This document shows, in pieces, positions 15,906 through 24,978 of a stretch of DNA of 64,000 nucleotides (position 1 is its first letter; each line of letters begins with the position of its first letter). The notes under the pieces were generated by a model that saw nothing but the letters and a program-made list of their open reading frames with translations, was not told where the DNA came from and ran no database searches. Source of the stretch: Nocardia ninae NBRC 108245 (lineage in GTDB: Bacteria > Actinomycetota > Actinomycetes > Mycobacteriales > Mycobacteriaceae). The DNA is taken from positions 62,001 to 126,000 of the forward strand of contig NZ_BJXA01000017.1 of assembly GCF_007990755.1 (NCBI RefSeq), in the 5' to 3' direction. A program made the position numbers and the translations under genes.

Positions 15906-17327
15906 CTAGAGGATTGGAGAAGGGGTGTAGTTGGCGGCTGCGGGGTGCTGGTCGACCAGCTTTTGCACGGCGGCGATGACGTCGGAGACCTGGGCTTCGG
16001 CCGCGCCGATGAACGCGGACTTGTCGGCCAGGGCGGCGTCGAGGGCGGTGCGGTCGAGAGGGAGGCGGGGGTCGGCGGCGAGGCGGTCGAGGAGGTCGGG
16101 TTCGCGGCCCTGCTCGCGCATGGCGAGCGCCACGGCCACCGCGTGTTCCTTGATGACCTCGTGGGCGGTTTCCCGGCCGACGCCGACGCGCACGGCGGCC
16201 ATCAGGATGCGGGTGGTCGCGAGGAACGGCAGGTAGCGGTCCAGTTCGCGGGCTATGACGGCGGGGTAGGCGCCGAATTCGGCGAGCACGGTGAGGAAGG
16301 TTTCCATCATGCCGTCGATGGCGAAGAAGGCGTCCGGCAGCGCGACGCGGCGCACCACCGAGCAGAAGACGTCACCCTCGTTCCACTGCGCGCCGGCCAA
16401 TTCGGCGGCCATCGACGCGTAACCGCGCAGCACGACCTGGAGTCCGTTGACGCGCTCACACGAGCGGGTGTTCATCTTGTGCGGCATCGCCGAGCTGCCC
16501 ACCTGGCCGGGCTGGAAGCCCTCGGTGACCAGCTCGTGCCCGGCCATCAGCCGGATGGTGTGCGCGAACGACGACGGACCGGCGCCGACCTGGACCAGCG
16601 CGGACAGCACGTCGTGGTCGAGCGAGCGCGGGTACACCTGGCCGACACTGGTGAGCACGGTCGCGAACCCGAGGTGCCGGGCGACCTGCTGCTCCAGCTT
16701 CGACAGCTTGGCCGGATCGCCACCGAGCAGATCGAGCATGTCCTGAGCGGTGCCCATCGGACCCTTGATGCCGCGCAGCGGATACCGGTCGATCAGCTCA
16801 CGCACCCGGCTGAGCGCGATCAGCAACTCGTCGGCGGCCGAGGCGAACCGCTTGCCGAGCGTGGTGGCCTGCGCCGCGACATTGTGCGAGCGACCCGCCA
16901 TCACCAGCGTCTGATACTCGGCGGCCCGCTCGGTGAGCCGGGCCGCGATCGCGATGCCGTGCGCGTGTACGTGCTCGAGCGAGAGCCGGATCTGCAACTG
17001 CTCCACGTTTTCGGTGAGGTCGCGGCTGGTCATGCCCTTGTGCACATGCTCGTGCCCGGCCAGCGCGTTGAACTCCTCGATGCGCGCCTTCACGTCGTGC
17101 CGGGTGACCCGCTCGCGCTCGGCGATCGAAGCCAGATCGACCTGGTCGATCACCCGCTCGTAATCGGCGAGCACACCCGGGGGCAGGTCGATGCCGAGTT
17201 CCGACTGGGCCCGCAGCACCTCCAGCCAGAGTCGCCGCTCGAGCACGATTTTGTGCTCGGGCGACCACAGCTGAACCAGTTCAGGACTGGCATAACGGGT
17301 GGCAAGGACGTTCGGGACGAGGCTCAC
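15906..17327 (-). CDS. purB: adenylosuccinate lyase
   Basis: PurB acts twice in purine synthesis, releasing fumarate from SAICAR and from adenylosuccinate. The 473-residue product has the fumarase/aspartase superfamily signature SSAMPHKMN at 278-286, the HKGMTSRD motif near 96-103 and GRSHNV near 145-150. Translation starts at GTG 17325-17327 (VSLVPNVLATRYASPE), with GAGG ahead of it; the frame is open further upstream without conservation. purD follows about 3 kb away, so purine genes are dispersed here rather than in one operon. Confidence 0.96.
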   Translation of the reverse strand: MSLVPNVLATRYASPELVQLWSPEHKIVLERRLWLEVLRAQSELGIDLPPGVLADYERVIDQVDLASIAERERVTRHDVKARIEEFNALAGHEHVHKGMTSRDLTENVEQLQIRLSLEHVHAHGIAIAARLTERAAEYQTLVMAGRSHNVAAQATTLGKRFASAADELLIALSRVRELIDRYPLRGIKGPMGTAQDMLDLLGGDPAKLSKLEQQVARHLGFATVLTSVGQVYPRSLDHDVLSALVQVGAGPSSFAHTIRLMAGHELVTEGFQPGQVGSSAMPHKMNTRSCERVNGLQVVLRGYASMAAELAGAQWNEGDVFCSVVRRVALPDAFFAIDGMMETFLTVLAEFGAYPAVIARELDRYLPFLATTRILMAAVRVGVGRETAHEVIKEHAVAVALAMREQGREPDLLDRLAADPRLPLDRTALDAALADKSAFIGAAEAQVSDVIAAVQKLVDQHPAAANYTPSPIL

Positions 17328-17410
17328 GACTGTGCCTCGCTGACGCTCGGCTCCGTCGCGTCCCTGGGCACTGTGTCTATGGTTCTCTCGCTGCGCTCGC
17401 TCACGTCTTG

Positions 17411-18055
17411 TCAGTCTAATGCGCGGAAACGGTCCGCTTGCTGGGGCGTCGGCGGCGCAACGATGTCGATCACCTCGAGCAGCGCCCCACGGGCCATTCG
17501 GCGCGGTTCGGGCTCCAATTCGGTGAGCGCCGCGACCACCGCACCGTCGACCACCGCGACAAGTCTGCGCAGTTGCTCGGGCCGCACCAACCGGTCGGAG
17601 CGGCGCAGCACATCGGCGAGCAACTCGTCGAGCTGCGCGCGGAGCCGTAGCTGCACCTCGCGTAACTCGGGGTGCCGCGCGGACGCCACCGACCGCTCGT
17701 ACCGTGCGATCAACTGCCCGCGCGCGCCCTCGTCGTGCCACTGCCCGTCGACCCCGACCAGCAGATCGAGGACCAAGTCAACGGTCGCCTCGGCGCCGCG
17801 GCGGCGGTGACTCACCTCGCCGACCCGGCGGCGCATCGCGTCGAGTTCCACATTGCCGCTGAACTCGACCGCCCGCGCGATCAAATCTTCCAGTGATTCG
17901 AAGTAGTAGGTGGTCGACGCGAGCGGAAGGTCGGCGCGGGTTGCGACCGAACGGTGTCGCACCGCCTCGAACCCACCTTCGAGCAACAACTCGGCGGCAG
18001 CAGCTACCAGAGCCTGGCGACGCCGTTCGCCTTTCGGGGTCGTCGCGGTGATCAC
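17411..18055 (-). CDS. TetR-family transcriptional regulator
   Basis: 214 residues. The N-terminal helix-turn-helix (ALVAAAAELLLEGGFEAVRH then RADLPLASTTYYFES) is typical of TetR proteins, and a variable ligand/dimerisation domain follows. A GTG at 18053-18055 is the likely start (VITATTPKGER). The gene sits between purB (84 bp downstream) and an aminotransferase gene on the same strand. It is unlikely to control purB; its target is unclear. Confidence 0.88.
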   Translation of the reverse strand: MITATTPKGERRRQALVAAAAELLLEGGFEAVRHRSVATRADLPLASTTYYFESLEDLIARAVEFSGNVELDAMRRRVGEVSHRRRGAEATVDLVLDLLVGVDGQWHDEGARGQLIARYERSVASARHPELREVQLRLRAQLDELLADVLRRSDRLVRPEQLRRLVAVVDGAVVAALTELEPEPRRMARGALLEVIDIVAPPTPQQADRFRALD

Positions 18056-18180
18056 CGTGCCATCGTGCCAGTCGTCATCAGTTCTTCCAGGGGAAATCAG
18101 CGAGGAAAAGCAACCATCGATGTTCTACCGTATCCGCGCCGCTACGGTGCCGAACTGCGGAAAGTTGTTGCGGTACACGA

Positions 18181-19347
18181 CTATCTGTTACCGAGATAGT
18201 GCCCTAGACGAACCACCGCTTCCTCGATGTCGGCGGTGGCCCCGGCGAAGGAGAAGCGAACTGTCCGATTTCCGTGCACGGTGTCGAAGTCGATACCGGG
18301 TGCGAGCGCGACACCGGTGTGGTCGAGCACGTCGGCACACCACGTGCGGGCATCGCTGGTGAGGTGGCCGATATCGGCGTAGGCGTAGAACGCGCCGTCC
18401 GCGGGAGCCAGGTCGGTGATGCCGATTTTCGGCAGACCCTCCAGCAGTATCCGCCGGTTGATCGCGTAGCGGCGCACGTGCCCGTCGAGCTCCGCCTTGG
18501 CCTCGGCACCGAACGCGTGCAGCGCCGCGTACTGCGAGATCGCGGGCGGGCACACGGTGAGGTTGGAGGCCAGCCGCTGCAAGGCCGGGCGTAAGCCGCT
18601 CGGCGCGAGCATCCAGCCGAGCCGCCAGCCCGTCATCGAGAAGTACTTGGACACCGACCCGATGACCACAGATTCCCGCGAGGTTTCCCAGGCCGACGAG
18701 GTTCCGGTGTCGCCGCTGTCGTAGGTGATGCCGTGGTAGATCTCATCGGAGATGAGCAGGGTGCCGTGCGCCTCGCACCAGCGCGCCAGCGCGGCCAGTT
18801 CGGCGGGCGCGATCATGGTGCCGGTGGGATTCGCCGGGCTGGCGACCACCAGACCCGCCGGAGGTTCTGGCAGCGCCTCCAGCATGGCGACGGTCGGCTG
18901 GAACCTGGTTTCCGCACCGCAATCCAGTTCCACCACGCGGCAGCCGAGCGCCGTGAGCGTGTTGCGGTAGGCGGGATAACCGGGGCGGGCCACCACCACG
19001 GTGTCCCCCGGGTCGAAAGCGGCCAGGAAGATCAGCGAGAACGCGCCGGACGAACCGGTCGTGATCACCACGTCGTCCGGGTCGACGGCGTAGCCGTAGG
19101 TGACGGTGTGATGCGCGGCGATCACCTCACGCAACGGCAGGATGCCGAAAGTCTCGGTGTAGCCGAGCAATTCGGCTTCGATCGCGGATTTGGTCGCGCG
19201 CAGCACCGGCGCGGGCGCGGGGGTGGACGGCTGACCCGCGGCCAGCACGAGCACATCTCCATGGGTTCGAGCCCGTTGCGCAGCAGCTTTCCAGACATCC
19301 ATCACGTAGAAAGGTGGAATGGTCGACCGGCGAGATTCTCTGCACAC
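18181..19347 (-). CDS. class I/II PLP-dependent aminotransferase
   Basis: 388 residues with all fold-type I aspartate-aminotransferase marks: Asn173 in SPANPTG, Asp201 and Tyr204 in ISDEIYHG, the Schiff-base Lys234 in SVSKYFSMTG, and substrate Arg242 in GWRLGW. The N-terminus SRRSTIPPFYVMDVW matches an actinobacterial subgroup. Start taken at GTG 19345-19347. The amino donor and acceptor are not readable from sequence. Confidence 0.9.
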   Translation of the reverse strand: MCRESRRSTIPPFYVMDVWKAAAQRARTHGDVLVLAAGQPSTPAPAPVLRATKSAIEAELLGYTETFGILPLREVIAAHHTVTYGYAVDPDDVVITTGSSGAFSLIFLAAFDPGDTVVVARPGYPAYRNTLTALGCRVVELDCGAETRFQPTVAMLEALPEPPAGLVVASPANPTGTMIAPAELAALARWCEAHGTLLISDEIYHGITYDSGDTGTSSAWETSRESVVIGSVSKYFSMTGWRLGWMLAPSGLRPALQRLASNLTVCPPAISQYAALHAFGAEAKAELDGHVRRYAINRRILLEGLPKIGITDLAPADGAFYAYADIGHLTSDARTWCADVLDHTGVALAPGIDFDTVHGNRTVRFSFAGATADIEEAVVRLGHYLGNR

Positions 19348-19404
19348 CCGTCAGACGGTAGCCGGTGCGCAGCGCCGGTCGTGCGCTCCCCTGCTACCGG
19401 GGTT

Positions 19405-20406
19405 ATGGTCGGCGTGATGCTCGAGAATGCTCGACGAGCTGGGCTCGACCGGGTGCGCGGAGTGGGTGGCATCGGGGTCATTCCGCCGGACTGGCGCGCC
19501 CGGCTCCGGGAACGACCGGTGCGCGGCCCGCGGGTCCTGCTGGATCGGCGCAACGTCCAGGAAATCCTGCGACGACGGCCCGATCCGCGGGAACTGTGGC
19601 GGCGGCGATCCGAGCTGCGTGCCAAGTGGGACGACAAGCGCCCCGACCGCGACGAACTCCTCGCGCTGCTGCGCAAGCACCGAGTGCTGCTGGCCGGGCT
19701 CGCCGCGACCGCCGTATTCGCCGCAGGCGACACCTATTACACCGGCGTGATCAGCGATCGCATCCCGGACCAGGCCCACGCGCAACGCGTCGCCGTGGCC
19801 TACCCGCTGCAGGTGCAATCCACCCCGCCGTCCGTGCGCCGATACTTGAACGCCATCGCCAACGGTGAACGCCTGCGCGAGCAGGCCGTGGTCGCGGCCG
19901 CCGCACGCGCCACCTTGGAACGCGCCAAAGCGGAGGCTGCCGCGGCGGCGGCAGGCGAATGGCAGCCGTGGATGGGCGGCGGCTCGACGACGATGCCGGG
20001 TGCGGTGCTGCCGGGCATCGGCGGTTTCGTCATGCCCGCCCGCGGCGCCTTCACCTCCGGATTCGGTTCCCGCTGGGGCACTTTCCACAACGGCATCGAC
20101 ATCGCGGGCCCGATCGGCACCCCGATCTACGCCGTAGCCAATGGCACCGTGATCGACGCGGGCCCGGCCGAGGGCTTCGGACTGTGGGTGCGCATCCGCC
20201 ACGACGACGGCAGCATCACCGTGTACGGCCACATGTACGACTTCTTCGTTTCGCGCGGCGAACGCGTCCCGGCCGGTATGCAGATCGCCCGCATGGGCAA
20301 CCGCGGCGACTCCACCGGTCCGCACCTGCACTTCGAGGTGATCGTCGGCGGCCAGCACGTAGATCCGCGCCAGTGGCTGGCCCTACACGGGCTCAACTTC
20401 AGCTAG
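19405..20406 (+). CDS. M23 (LytM) family metallopeptidase, membrane-anchored
   Basis: About 333 residues. A cytosolic Arg-rich N-terminal part is followed by one membrane segment ([20 protein letters not shown]), an alanine-rich linker predicted helical, and a C-terminal LytM domain with the zinc ligands His228 and Asp232 (HNGID) and His307/His309 (HLHFE). All ligands are present, so it should be an active peptidoglycan endopeptidase outside the membrane. ATG 19405 or ATG 19417 could be the start. Its stop overlaps the convergent purD stop by 8 bp. Confidence 0.88.
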   Translation: MVGVMLENARRAGLDRVRGVGGIGVIPPDWRARLRERPVRGPRVLLDRRNVQEILRRRPDPRELWRRRSELRAKWDDKRPDRDELLALLRKHRVLLAGLAATAVFAAGDTYYTGVISDRIPDQAHAQRVAVAYPLQVQSTPPSVRRYLNAIANGERLREQAVVAAAARATLERAKAEAAAAAAGEWQPWMGGGSTTMPGAVLPGIGGFVMPARGAFTSGFGSRWGTFHNGIDIAGPIGTPIYAVANGTVIDAGPAEGFGLWVRIRHDDGSITVYGHMYDFFVSRGERVPAGMQIARMGNRGDSTGPHLHFEVIVGGQHVDPRQWLALHGLNFS

Positions 20407-21676
20407 GGACCGCGATCCGATCCTCGACGGCGGCGAGGCCGATGTCGGTGCGGTAGTGACTGCCCGGCAGTTTGATGGAGGCGATGCGCTCGTAAGCGTG
20501 CGTGCGGGCCTCGGCGAGATCCGCGCCGACGCCGACCACATTGAGCACTCGGCCGCCTGCGGAGACCAGCGCGCCGTCCTCGCGACACGCGGTTCCGGCG
20601 TGCAGCACCGCGGCGGACTCGTCGAGGGCGCCCTCGCCCGCCCCGGAGATGACGTCGCCGATGCGCGGTCGGCCCGGGTAGTTCTCCGCCGCGACCACCA
20701 CGGTGATCGCAGCGCCGTCGCGCCAGCGGGGCGGCTCGACCTGGGCGAGCGTGCCCGTGGCGGTGGCGTTGAGCAGCTCGGCCAGCGGGCTTTCCAGCAG
20801 GGCGAGCACGGCCTGGGTTTCGGGATCGCCGAAGCGGCAATTGAATTCGACCACCGCGGGTCCGGCGACACCCATCGCAAGACCGGCGTAGAGCAGCCCG
20901 GAGAATCCGCAGCCACGGCGAACCATCTCCGCCGCAACAGGTTTCACCACATCGTCGACGATCGCGGTGACCGCCTCCTCGGGCAGCCAGGGCAGCGGCG
21001 TGTACGCGCCCATGCCGCCGGTGTTCGGACCGGTGTCGCCGTCACCGACCCGCTTGTGATCCTGTGCGGGCAGCAGCGGAACCACCGTCTCCCCGTCGAC
21101 CAGGCAGAACAGCGAAACCTCCGGCCCGTCCAGGAACGATTCCAGCAGCACCGGGTGCCCCTGCTCGAGCAGTTCGGCGCCGTGATCGCGGGCCGCGGAC
21201 CGATCGGCGGTGACCACCACACCCTTGCCCGCGGCGAGACCGTCGTCCTTCACCACCCAGGTGGGGCCGAAGCGGCTCAGCGCGGCATCCAGGTCGGCTG
21301 GAGTGTCCACGATCTCGCTGTGCGCGGTCCGCACTCCCGCCGCCGCCATCACATCCTTGGCGAAGGCCTTCGACCCCTCGATCCGCGCGGCCGCGGCCGA
21401 CGGTCCGAAGCAGGCGATCCCGGCCGCGCGTACAGCATCGGCGACACCGAGCACCAGCGGCACCTCGGGCCCGATCACCACGAGATCGGCCGCCGACTCG
21501 GTGGCCAGCGCCACCACCGCCTCCGCCGAGCACGGATCGACCGGCCTGGTCTGCGCGTGCTGGGCGATACCCGCGTTGCCCGGAGCAGCGACGATCCCGC
21601 TCACCGCCGGGTCGCGGCGCAGCGCCAGGACGAGGGCATGTTCACGGGCTCCGGAACCGATGACGAGTACGCGCAC
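20399..21676 (-). CDS. purD: phosphoribosylamine-glycine ligase
   Basis: PurD joins 5-phosphoribosylamine to glycine in purine synthesis. The 425-residue product starts at GTG 21674-21676 with [15 protein letters not shown], the GARS N-domain signature. The ATP-grasp part shows [16 protein letters not shown] and the metal-binding [10 protein letters not shown]. It is a standard-length enzyme and stands alone, convergent with the LytM peptidase gene. Confidence 0.97.
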   Translation of the reverse strand: MRVLVIGSGAREHALVLALRRDPAVSGIVAAPGNAGIAQHAQTRPVDPCSAEAVVALATESAADLVVIGPEVPLVLGVADAVRAAGIACFGPSAAAARIEGSKAFAKDVMAAAGVRTAHSEIVDTPADLDAALSRFGPTWVVKDDGLAAGKGVVVTADRSAARDHGAELLEQGHPVLLESFLDGPEVSLFCLVDGETVVPLLPAQDHKRVGDGDTGPNTGGMGAYTPLPWLPEEAVTAIVDDVVKPVAAEMVRRGCGFSGLLYAGLAMGVAGPAVVEFNCRFGDPETQAVLALLESPLAELLNATATGTLAQVEPPRWRDGAAITVVVAAENYPGRPRIGDVISGAGEGALDESAAVLHAGTACREDGALVSAGGRVLNVVGVGADLAEARTHAYERIASIKLPGSHYRTDIGLAAVEDRIAVPS

Positions 21677-21837
21677 GGCAGACAGCTTAGGTGAAGGCCC
21701 CCGGCGAGCTGCGCTCACTCATGAACAGCAGTCGACCATCGAATATCGGTCTCGCGACATGGATGATGGAAAGGGGATGGTTCGGGCATACCGCGACCGG
21801 ACCACATCACCCACACCGCGCGAAGGATGTGCACACG

Positions 21838-22215
21838 ATGGGTCTGATCGACGGACTGATGGGCAATGCCGGGCGGATCGATCCCGCCAGGGCGCAACAG
21901 GAATACGCGAAACTGATGGGCGAAGGTGAACAGATCTACGCCGCATACCTATTGGTGCGCGACGCGATCCTGTTCACGAACCGGCGCCTGATCCTGGTCG
22001 ACAAGCAGGGCATGACCGGCCGCAAGGTGAGCTACCACAGCATTCCCTACCGCGCGATCACCCACTTCTCAGTGGAAACCGCAGGCACCTTCGACCTGGA
22101 TGCCGAACTCTGCATCTGGATCTCCGGCAGCAGCGAGCCGCTACAGAAGAGGTTCAATCGCCAGGTCGACATCTACGAGGTGCAGGGCATCCTGTCGCAT
22201 TTCGCGGCGGCCTAG
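21838..22215 (+). CDS. PH-domain (bPH) protein
   Basis: 125 residues matching the bacterial pleckstrin-homology family PF08000: IYAAYLLVRDAILFTNRRLILVDKQG (quoted in parts: LVRDAILFTNRRLILVD) and YRAITHFSVETAGTFDLDAEL. These proteins form ring-like oligomers of unknown role. Start at ATG 21838 (MGLIDGLMGNAGRID). The next gene, a HIT protein, begins 45 bp later on the same strand. Confidence 0.85.
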   Translation: MGLIDGLMGNAGRIDPARAQQEYAKLMGEGEQIYAAYLLVRDAILFTNRRLILVDKQGMTGRKVSYHSIPYRAITHFSVETAGTFDLDAELCIWISGSSEPLQKRFNRQVDIYEVQGILSHFAAA

Positions 22216-22260
22216 TCGCGCCGAGCGCCGCCCGAATCCGCGGCGCGTAGCCTGCGAATC

Positions 22261-22686
22261 ATGGCTTCTGTCTTCAGCGCGATCATCGCCGGTCAGCTTC
22301 CAGGTCGATTCGTCTGGGAGGACGACGAATTCGTCGGTTTCCTCACCATCGCACCGGTCACTCCGGGCCACACCCTCGTGGTGCCCCGCAAGGAAATCGA
22401 CCAGTGGCAGGACGTCGACGCCGACACCTTCGCCCGCCTGAACCTCGTCGCCCAGAAGATCGGCCAGGCCGTGCGCGCCGCCTGGGACGCCCCCCGAGCC
22501 GGCCTGCTCATCGCCGGCCTCGAAGTCCCCCACCTGCACGTCCACGTCTTCCCCGCCTTCACCATGGGCAACTTCGACATCTCCGGCGCCGACCCCAACC
22601 CCACCCCCGAATCCCTGGACGAGGCGCAAACCAAGATCAAGCAAGCACTGCGCGATCTCGGCCACGGAGCCAACGTCCCCGACTGA
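22261..22686 (+). CDS. HIT-family protein
   Basis: 141 residues with the triad HLHVH near residues 96-100 and the N-terminal [19 protein letters not shown] pattern. It is a different subgroup from the HIT protein at 14610. It lies 45 bp after the PH-domain gene and is followed by a strong terminator, so the two form a likely small operon at the border of the accessory region. Confidence 0.9.
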   Translation: MASVFSAIIAGQLPGRFVWEDDEFVGFLTIAPVTPGHTLVVPRKEIDQWQDVDADTFARLNLVAQKIGQAVRAAWDAPRAGLLIAGLEVPHLHVHVFPAFTMGNFDISGADPNPTPESLDEAQTKIKQALRDLGHGANVPD

Positions 22687-22706
22687 ACCCCGTTCCGCCC
22701 CAACAC

Positions 22707-22747
22707 AAAAGGGTGGTCGGACCGAGACCCGGTCCGACCACCCTTTT
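22707..22747. terminator. strong bidirectional terminator after the HIT gene
   Basis: A perfect 17-bp stem (22707-22723 with 22731-22747) with a 7-nt loop. It begins with AAAA and ends with TTTT, so it can terminate transcription from either strand. It marks the end of the conserved core before the island. Confidence 0.92.
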
Positions 22748-22770
22748 CGGATAAGCCTCTACAACGTAAC

Positions 22771-22795
22771 GAGCGCGCCCGATGTGGGCGCGCTC
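22771..22795. terminator. second GC-rich hairpin
   Basis: A perfect 10-bp stem (GAGCGCGCCC at 22771-22780 with 22786-22795) and a 5-nt loop, 24 nt after the main terminator and 6 nt before the tRNA-like fragment. No T-run. Confidence 0.5.
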
Positions 22796-22800
22796 GACCG

Positions 22801-22841
22801 GAGCCCCGGTCAGGAAGCACTGACAACCTCTCGCTTACAAG
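22801..22841 (-). other. degenerate tRNA-Thr 3' fragment, putative att site at the island's far end
   Basis: Compared with the tRNA-Thr gene at 33113-33184, this 41-bp stretch keeps in order GAGCCCC, GTCAGGA, CTGAC, ACCT and TCGCTTACAAG, with a few substitutions and two 1-nt gaps, in the same orientation. It covers the tRNA from the anticodon loop to just past its 3' end and no further. That is the piece left by integration of an element at a tRNA anticodon loop. The copy is diverged, so the event is old. Confidence 0.62.
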
Positions 22842-23248
22842 ATCAAACGCCTGAGCGCTGTGCTGACGCGATAGTTTCGCAGCACCAGCGCGTAAAGGCA
22901 AAGTTCAGTAGCAAGCAGCCTTCCCCCGCCGTCCACCGACCACGAAATCCGTGTCGCGAGACGTTGACTCAATTCGTGATAGAGCCCACCGTAGAACTCT
23001 GCGGTGGGATGGAACCGTTTCCCCCTGCTCCCCGTCCAACACTAGTGACGGACAAACACTTTCGGACTCAGTCTCGCAAGGGATCCAGATCCGACGCCGT
23101 CGCCGTCGCATCTAGCGAGACCCGCCGTCGGCAAGATAGCTGCGGAGGGCAAAAGCAAGGTAGTTCCAACCCGCGACAACATACGTTATCGGCGGTCAGC
23201 AACCCGAACGATGCGCCGCGCCCGGCCGGACCGGTCGCCGAGTTTGCC
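22842..23248. other. intergenic stretch of the island, no gene supported
   Basis: Open frames exist on both strands but none has a convincing start, ribosome site or recognisable motif. The base composition is less GC-skewed at third positions than in the flanking genes. Confidence 0.5.
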
Positions 23249-23714
23249 CTATCCGGTGCGGTTGGCGAAGGGCCGCTTGCCGTACATCGCCCCGAACTCC
23301 GCGATCATGGCCTTCTCCGTGACGCGCGGGTCGGCAGTGGGCCGCAGCCCACTAACAGCTCGGCGCTGTCGGCGAACTGCCAGATCATCCGTCCGCCCCA
23401 GTAGGCCACCCGTCGCCCGGCGCCGTGTCGGCGATACTCCTCAAGGCGTTTACGTCGCGTCTACCGGAGCGGCCGGCCGCGGCCTTGCCGATGTAGAGCA
23501 CCGGTTCACCCGGCACCCACGCCGCCTGGAGTTCGGCGACGGGCAGCGACGGGTCCTTGCCCTTGAACCACCCCGCCGGACTCGTGGGCAAGAACACCGG
23601 ATCAGCCACCGCCAGCCGGATCACCACGTACACCCCGGGCACGGACGGCACCTCGGTCACCGGTAACGCGGAGAATGCCACGAACCCGCCGAACCTCTCC
23701 AGCGCGAAGGTCAT
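23249..23714 (-). pseudogene. GIY-YIG-like protein, broken by two frameshifts
   Basis: From the ATG at 23714 the frame reads SVPGVYVVIRLAVADPVFLP ... PGEPVLYIGKAAAGRSGRR, a GIY-YIG-like fold opening. The frame is then lost. In a second frame it continues RKRLEEYRRHGAGRRVAYWG then RMIWQFADSAELLVG, and in a third PTADPRVTEKAMIAEFGAMY then GKRPFANRTG and stop at 23249. Joined, these give one continuous protein of about 155 residues with the family's late catalytic-type region. Two single-base frameshifts (near 23455 and 23345) therefore inactivate it. Confidence 0.7.
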
Positions 23715-24123
23715 ACCGGAATCATGCCCCTCGCCCGTCGGCGGGCGACTCGTGTTTCACGTCTTCGCCAGCGGGCGGAGTTCATTCGCGAGCTGATCGT
23801 CGACGCACCAACGAAGGGTCTGACCAGGCCGGGCTCAGTGCAGTTAGGAACTGCTACGGCGAGTGAGGATCGATGCGCGACGGCACACAGATCGGCCGCG
23901 AAGCGGCCGTCAGGGTCGGCGTGTCAGTTATTCGAACGATGTTGTGCGTCCGGTTTTTCCAATACCTTGGCGGTCTACCGCTCGGTCACGCAGACCAGCG
24001 GGAACTTGCCCGTAGATAGGCCGACCATGTTTCTGCGAAAAGCGCTCGGCGCGCTCCGGATGTTCTGTCAGTGTGGCTGTGCGCGGTGCGCCAGGTATGA
24101 CCACTGCTACAGCCGACGCTGTC
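23715..24123. other. intergenic stretch of the island with a small hairpin
   Basis: No supported gene. A perfect 7-bp stem with a 3-nt loop (CGGCCGC, 23893-23909) is present. Short open frames occur on both strands (for example 23928-24137 minus) without recognisable features. Confidence 0.4.
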
Positions 24124-24216
24124 TGCAGTAGCAGCACTCAGCTTGCCGCTGGCGAATGGCGACATCACCTAGCAAATCGGATGCTCGAATGGAACATCTC
24201 GGCTCAGCTTGGTTGA
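24124..24216 (+). pseudogene. relic of a paralogue of the helical protein gene at 27135
   Basis: Read in the frame of GAA at 24154, it encodes STQLAAGEWRHHLANRMLEW followed by NISAQLG and a stop. The gene at 27135 encodes DTRALASWALEWRDHLANRM followed by LEWSIRF. The DNA match is close over 24154-24195 against 27421-27462. Only the end of the first internal domain survives, so a fourth unit of this gene family once existed here. Confidence 0.65.
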
Positions 24217-24313
24217 TTCCGTCCTGTGTGGATCCCAGGATGACGCCGCTGAGGTCGATACTGGGGGATAGCCGTCTGATCTCTCTGCATTCCGTGCTCG
24301 TAGAAGCGGAGGC

Positions 24314-24370
24314 GAGCATCCGAGTCGCGGTCGGGAGGAGGTCCTCCTTCCGACCGCGACTCGGATGCTC
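24314..24370 (-). terminator. 57-nt near-perfect hairpin at the 3' end of an RHH gene
   Basis: Arms 24314-24341 and 24343-24370 pair over 28 positions with a single G-T wobble and one unpaired central base. The hairpin overlaps the stop codon of the RHH gene at 24369. It has no T-run, so it may act as terminator, mRNA 3' protection or a DNA-level palindrome. Confidence 0.7.
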
Positions 24371-24632
24371 ACGTATTCGTCCCCGCAAAGCCGTTACTCG
24401 TCAGAGGATTGACCGGGCCTCGCGCGCGCACAACCTGGGATGCCTCCATCAGGCGAGCACGTTCAATCGAGAGTCGCCTGTCGATCTCTGCGGGGTCGAG
24501 AAGTCGACGTATGCCCTCGGCGAGGATCTCGCGTGACTGCTCGGCGACGGACTGCTTCCTGCTAGCCGCGAGGGTGGACAGCAGCTGATGATCTTCTGGG
24601 CTGACGCGAACTGTGAAGGTCATTTTCGCCAT
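24369..24632 (-). CDS. ribbon-helix-helix protein, unit 1
   Basis: 87 residues. MTFTVRVSPEDHQLLSTLAA gives the beta-strand and first helix, SVAEQSREILAEGIRRLLD the second helix, as in Arc/CopG-type DNA-binding dimers. A charged helix (EIDRRLSIERARLMEASQ) and a variable tail follow. About 60 N-terminal residues are nearly identical to the proteins at 26462 and 27937; the tails differ. Divergent from the acidic protein gene at 24979 across 346 bp. Likely a local repressor or antitoxin-like partner. Confidence 0.75.
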   Translation of the reverse strand: MAKMTFTVRVSPEDHQLLSTLAASRKQSVAEQSREILAEGIRRLLDPAEIDRRLSIERARLMEASQVVRARGPVNPLTSNGFAGTNT

Positions 24633-24978
24633 CAGCTTTACCGCCTCGCTCGGGCACCGGTTGCTACGGGTGCTACGGGTGCTACCAGGGGTTCTGGTGG
24701 ATGCATCAGAGGATCGACTGCCATGCCTGCCTCCTTGGCTAAGGGGTTCACGCTCGGGTCGGTGCATACTATCGAATACGATCCGTCAGGATGACTTCAT
24801 TTGCATACGTAGGTTGATAGACGGGTACGGTGACTCACGGACGCACTCAGTGTGGGCGTAGTGTATCCGCCAGACCTGATGACAAGGAGTTCGCCACACG
24901 AGTAGCCCGGCTGCAAGCTCGAGAGCAAGCCAACCCGACAGGAGCTGCATCAGCAGAGCGAGGAGCGATGACCCCGCC
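24633..24978. promoter_or_regulatory. divergent promoter region of unit 1
   Basis: This 346-bp gap between divergent starts contains TGCTACGGG repeated twice exactly and once partly (24662-24688), and the octamer CGAATACG at 24773-24780 that recurs, exactly or with one change, upstream of the other island units. A GAGGAG ribosome site precedes the ATG at 24979. Operator function is inferred from position only. Confidence 0.4.

Noticed and set aside
22784-23404. A 206-codon plus-strand frame at the island edge
   Set aside because: It runs through the tRNA-like fragment and antisense to the GIY-YIG pseudogene, with no recognisable motif or ribosome site.
23928-24137. A 69-codon minus-strand frame with coding-like composition
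   Set aside because: No motif or convincing start; too short to support as a gene.
24662-24688. TGCTACGGG tandem copies considered as replication iterons
   Set aside because: Only two full copies and one partial, with no Rep-like gene nearby.
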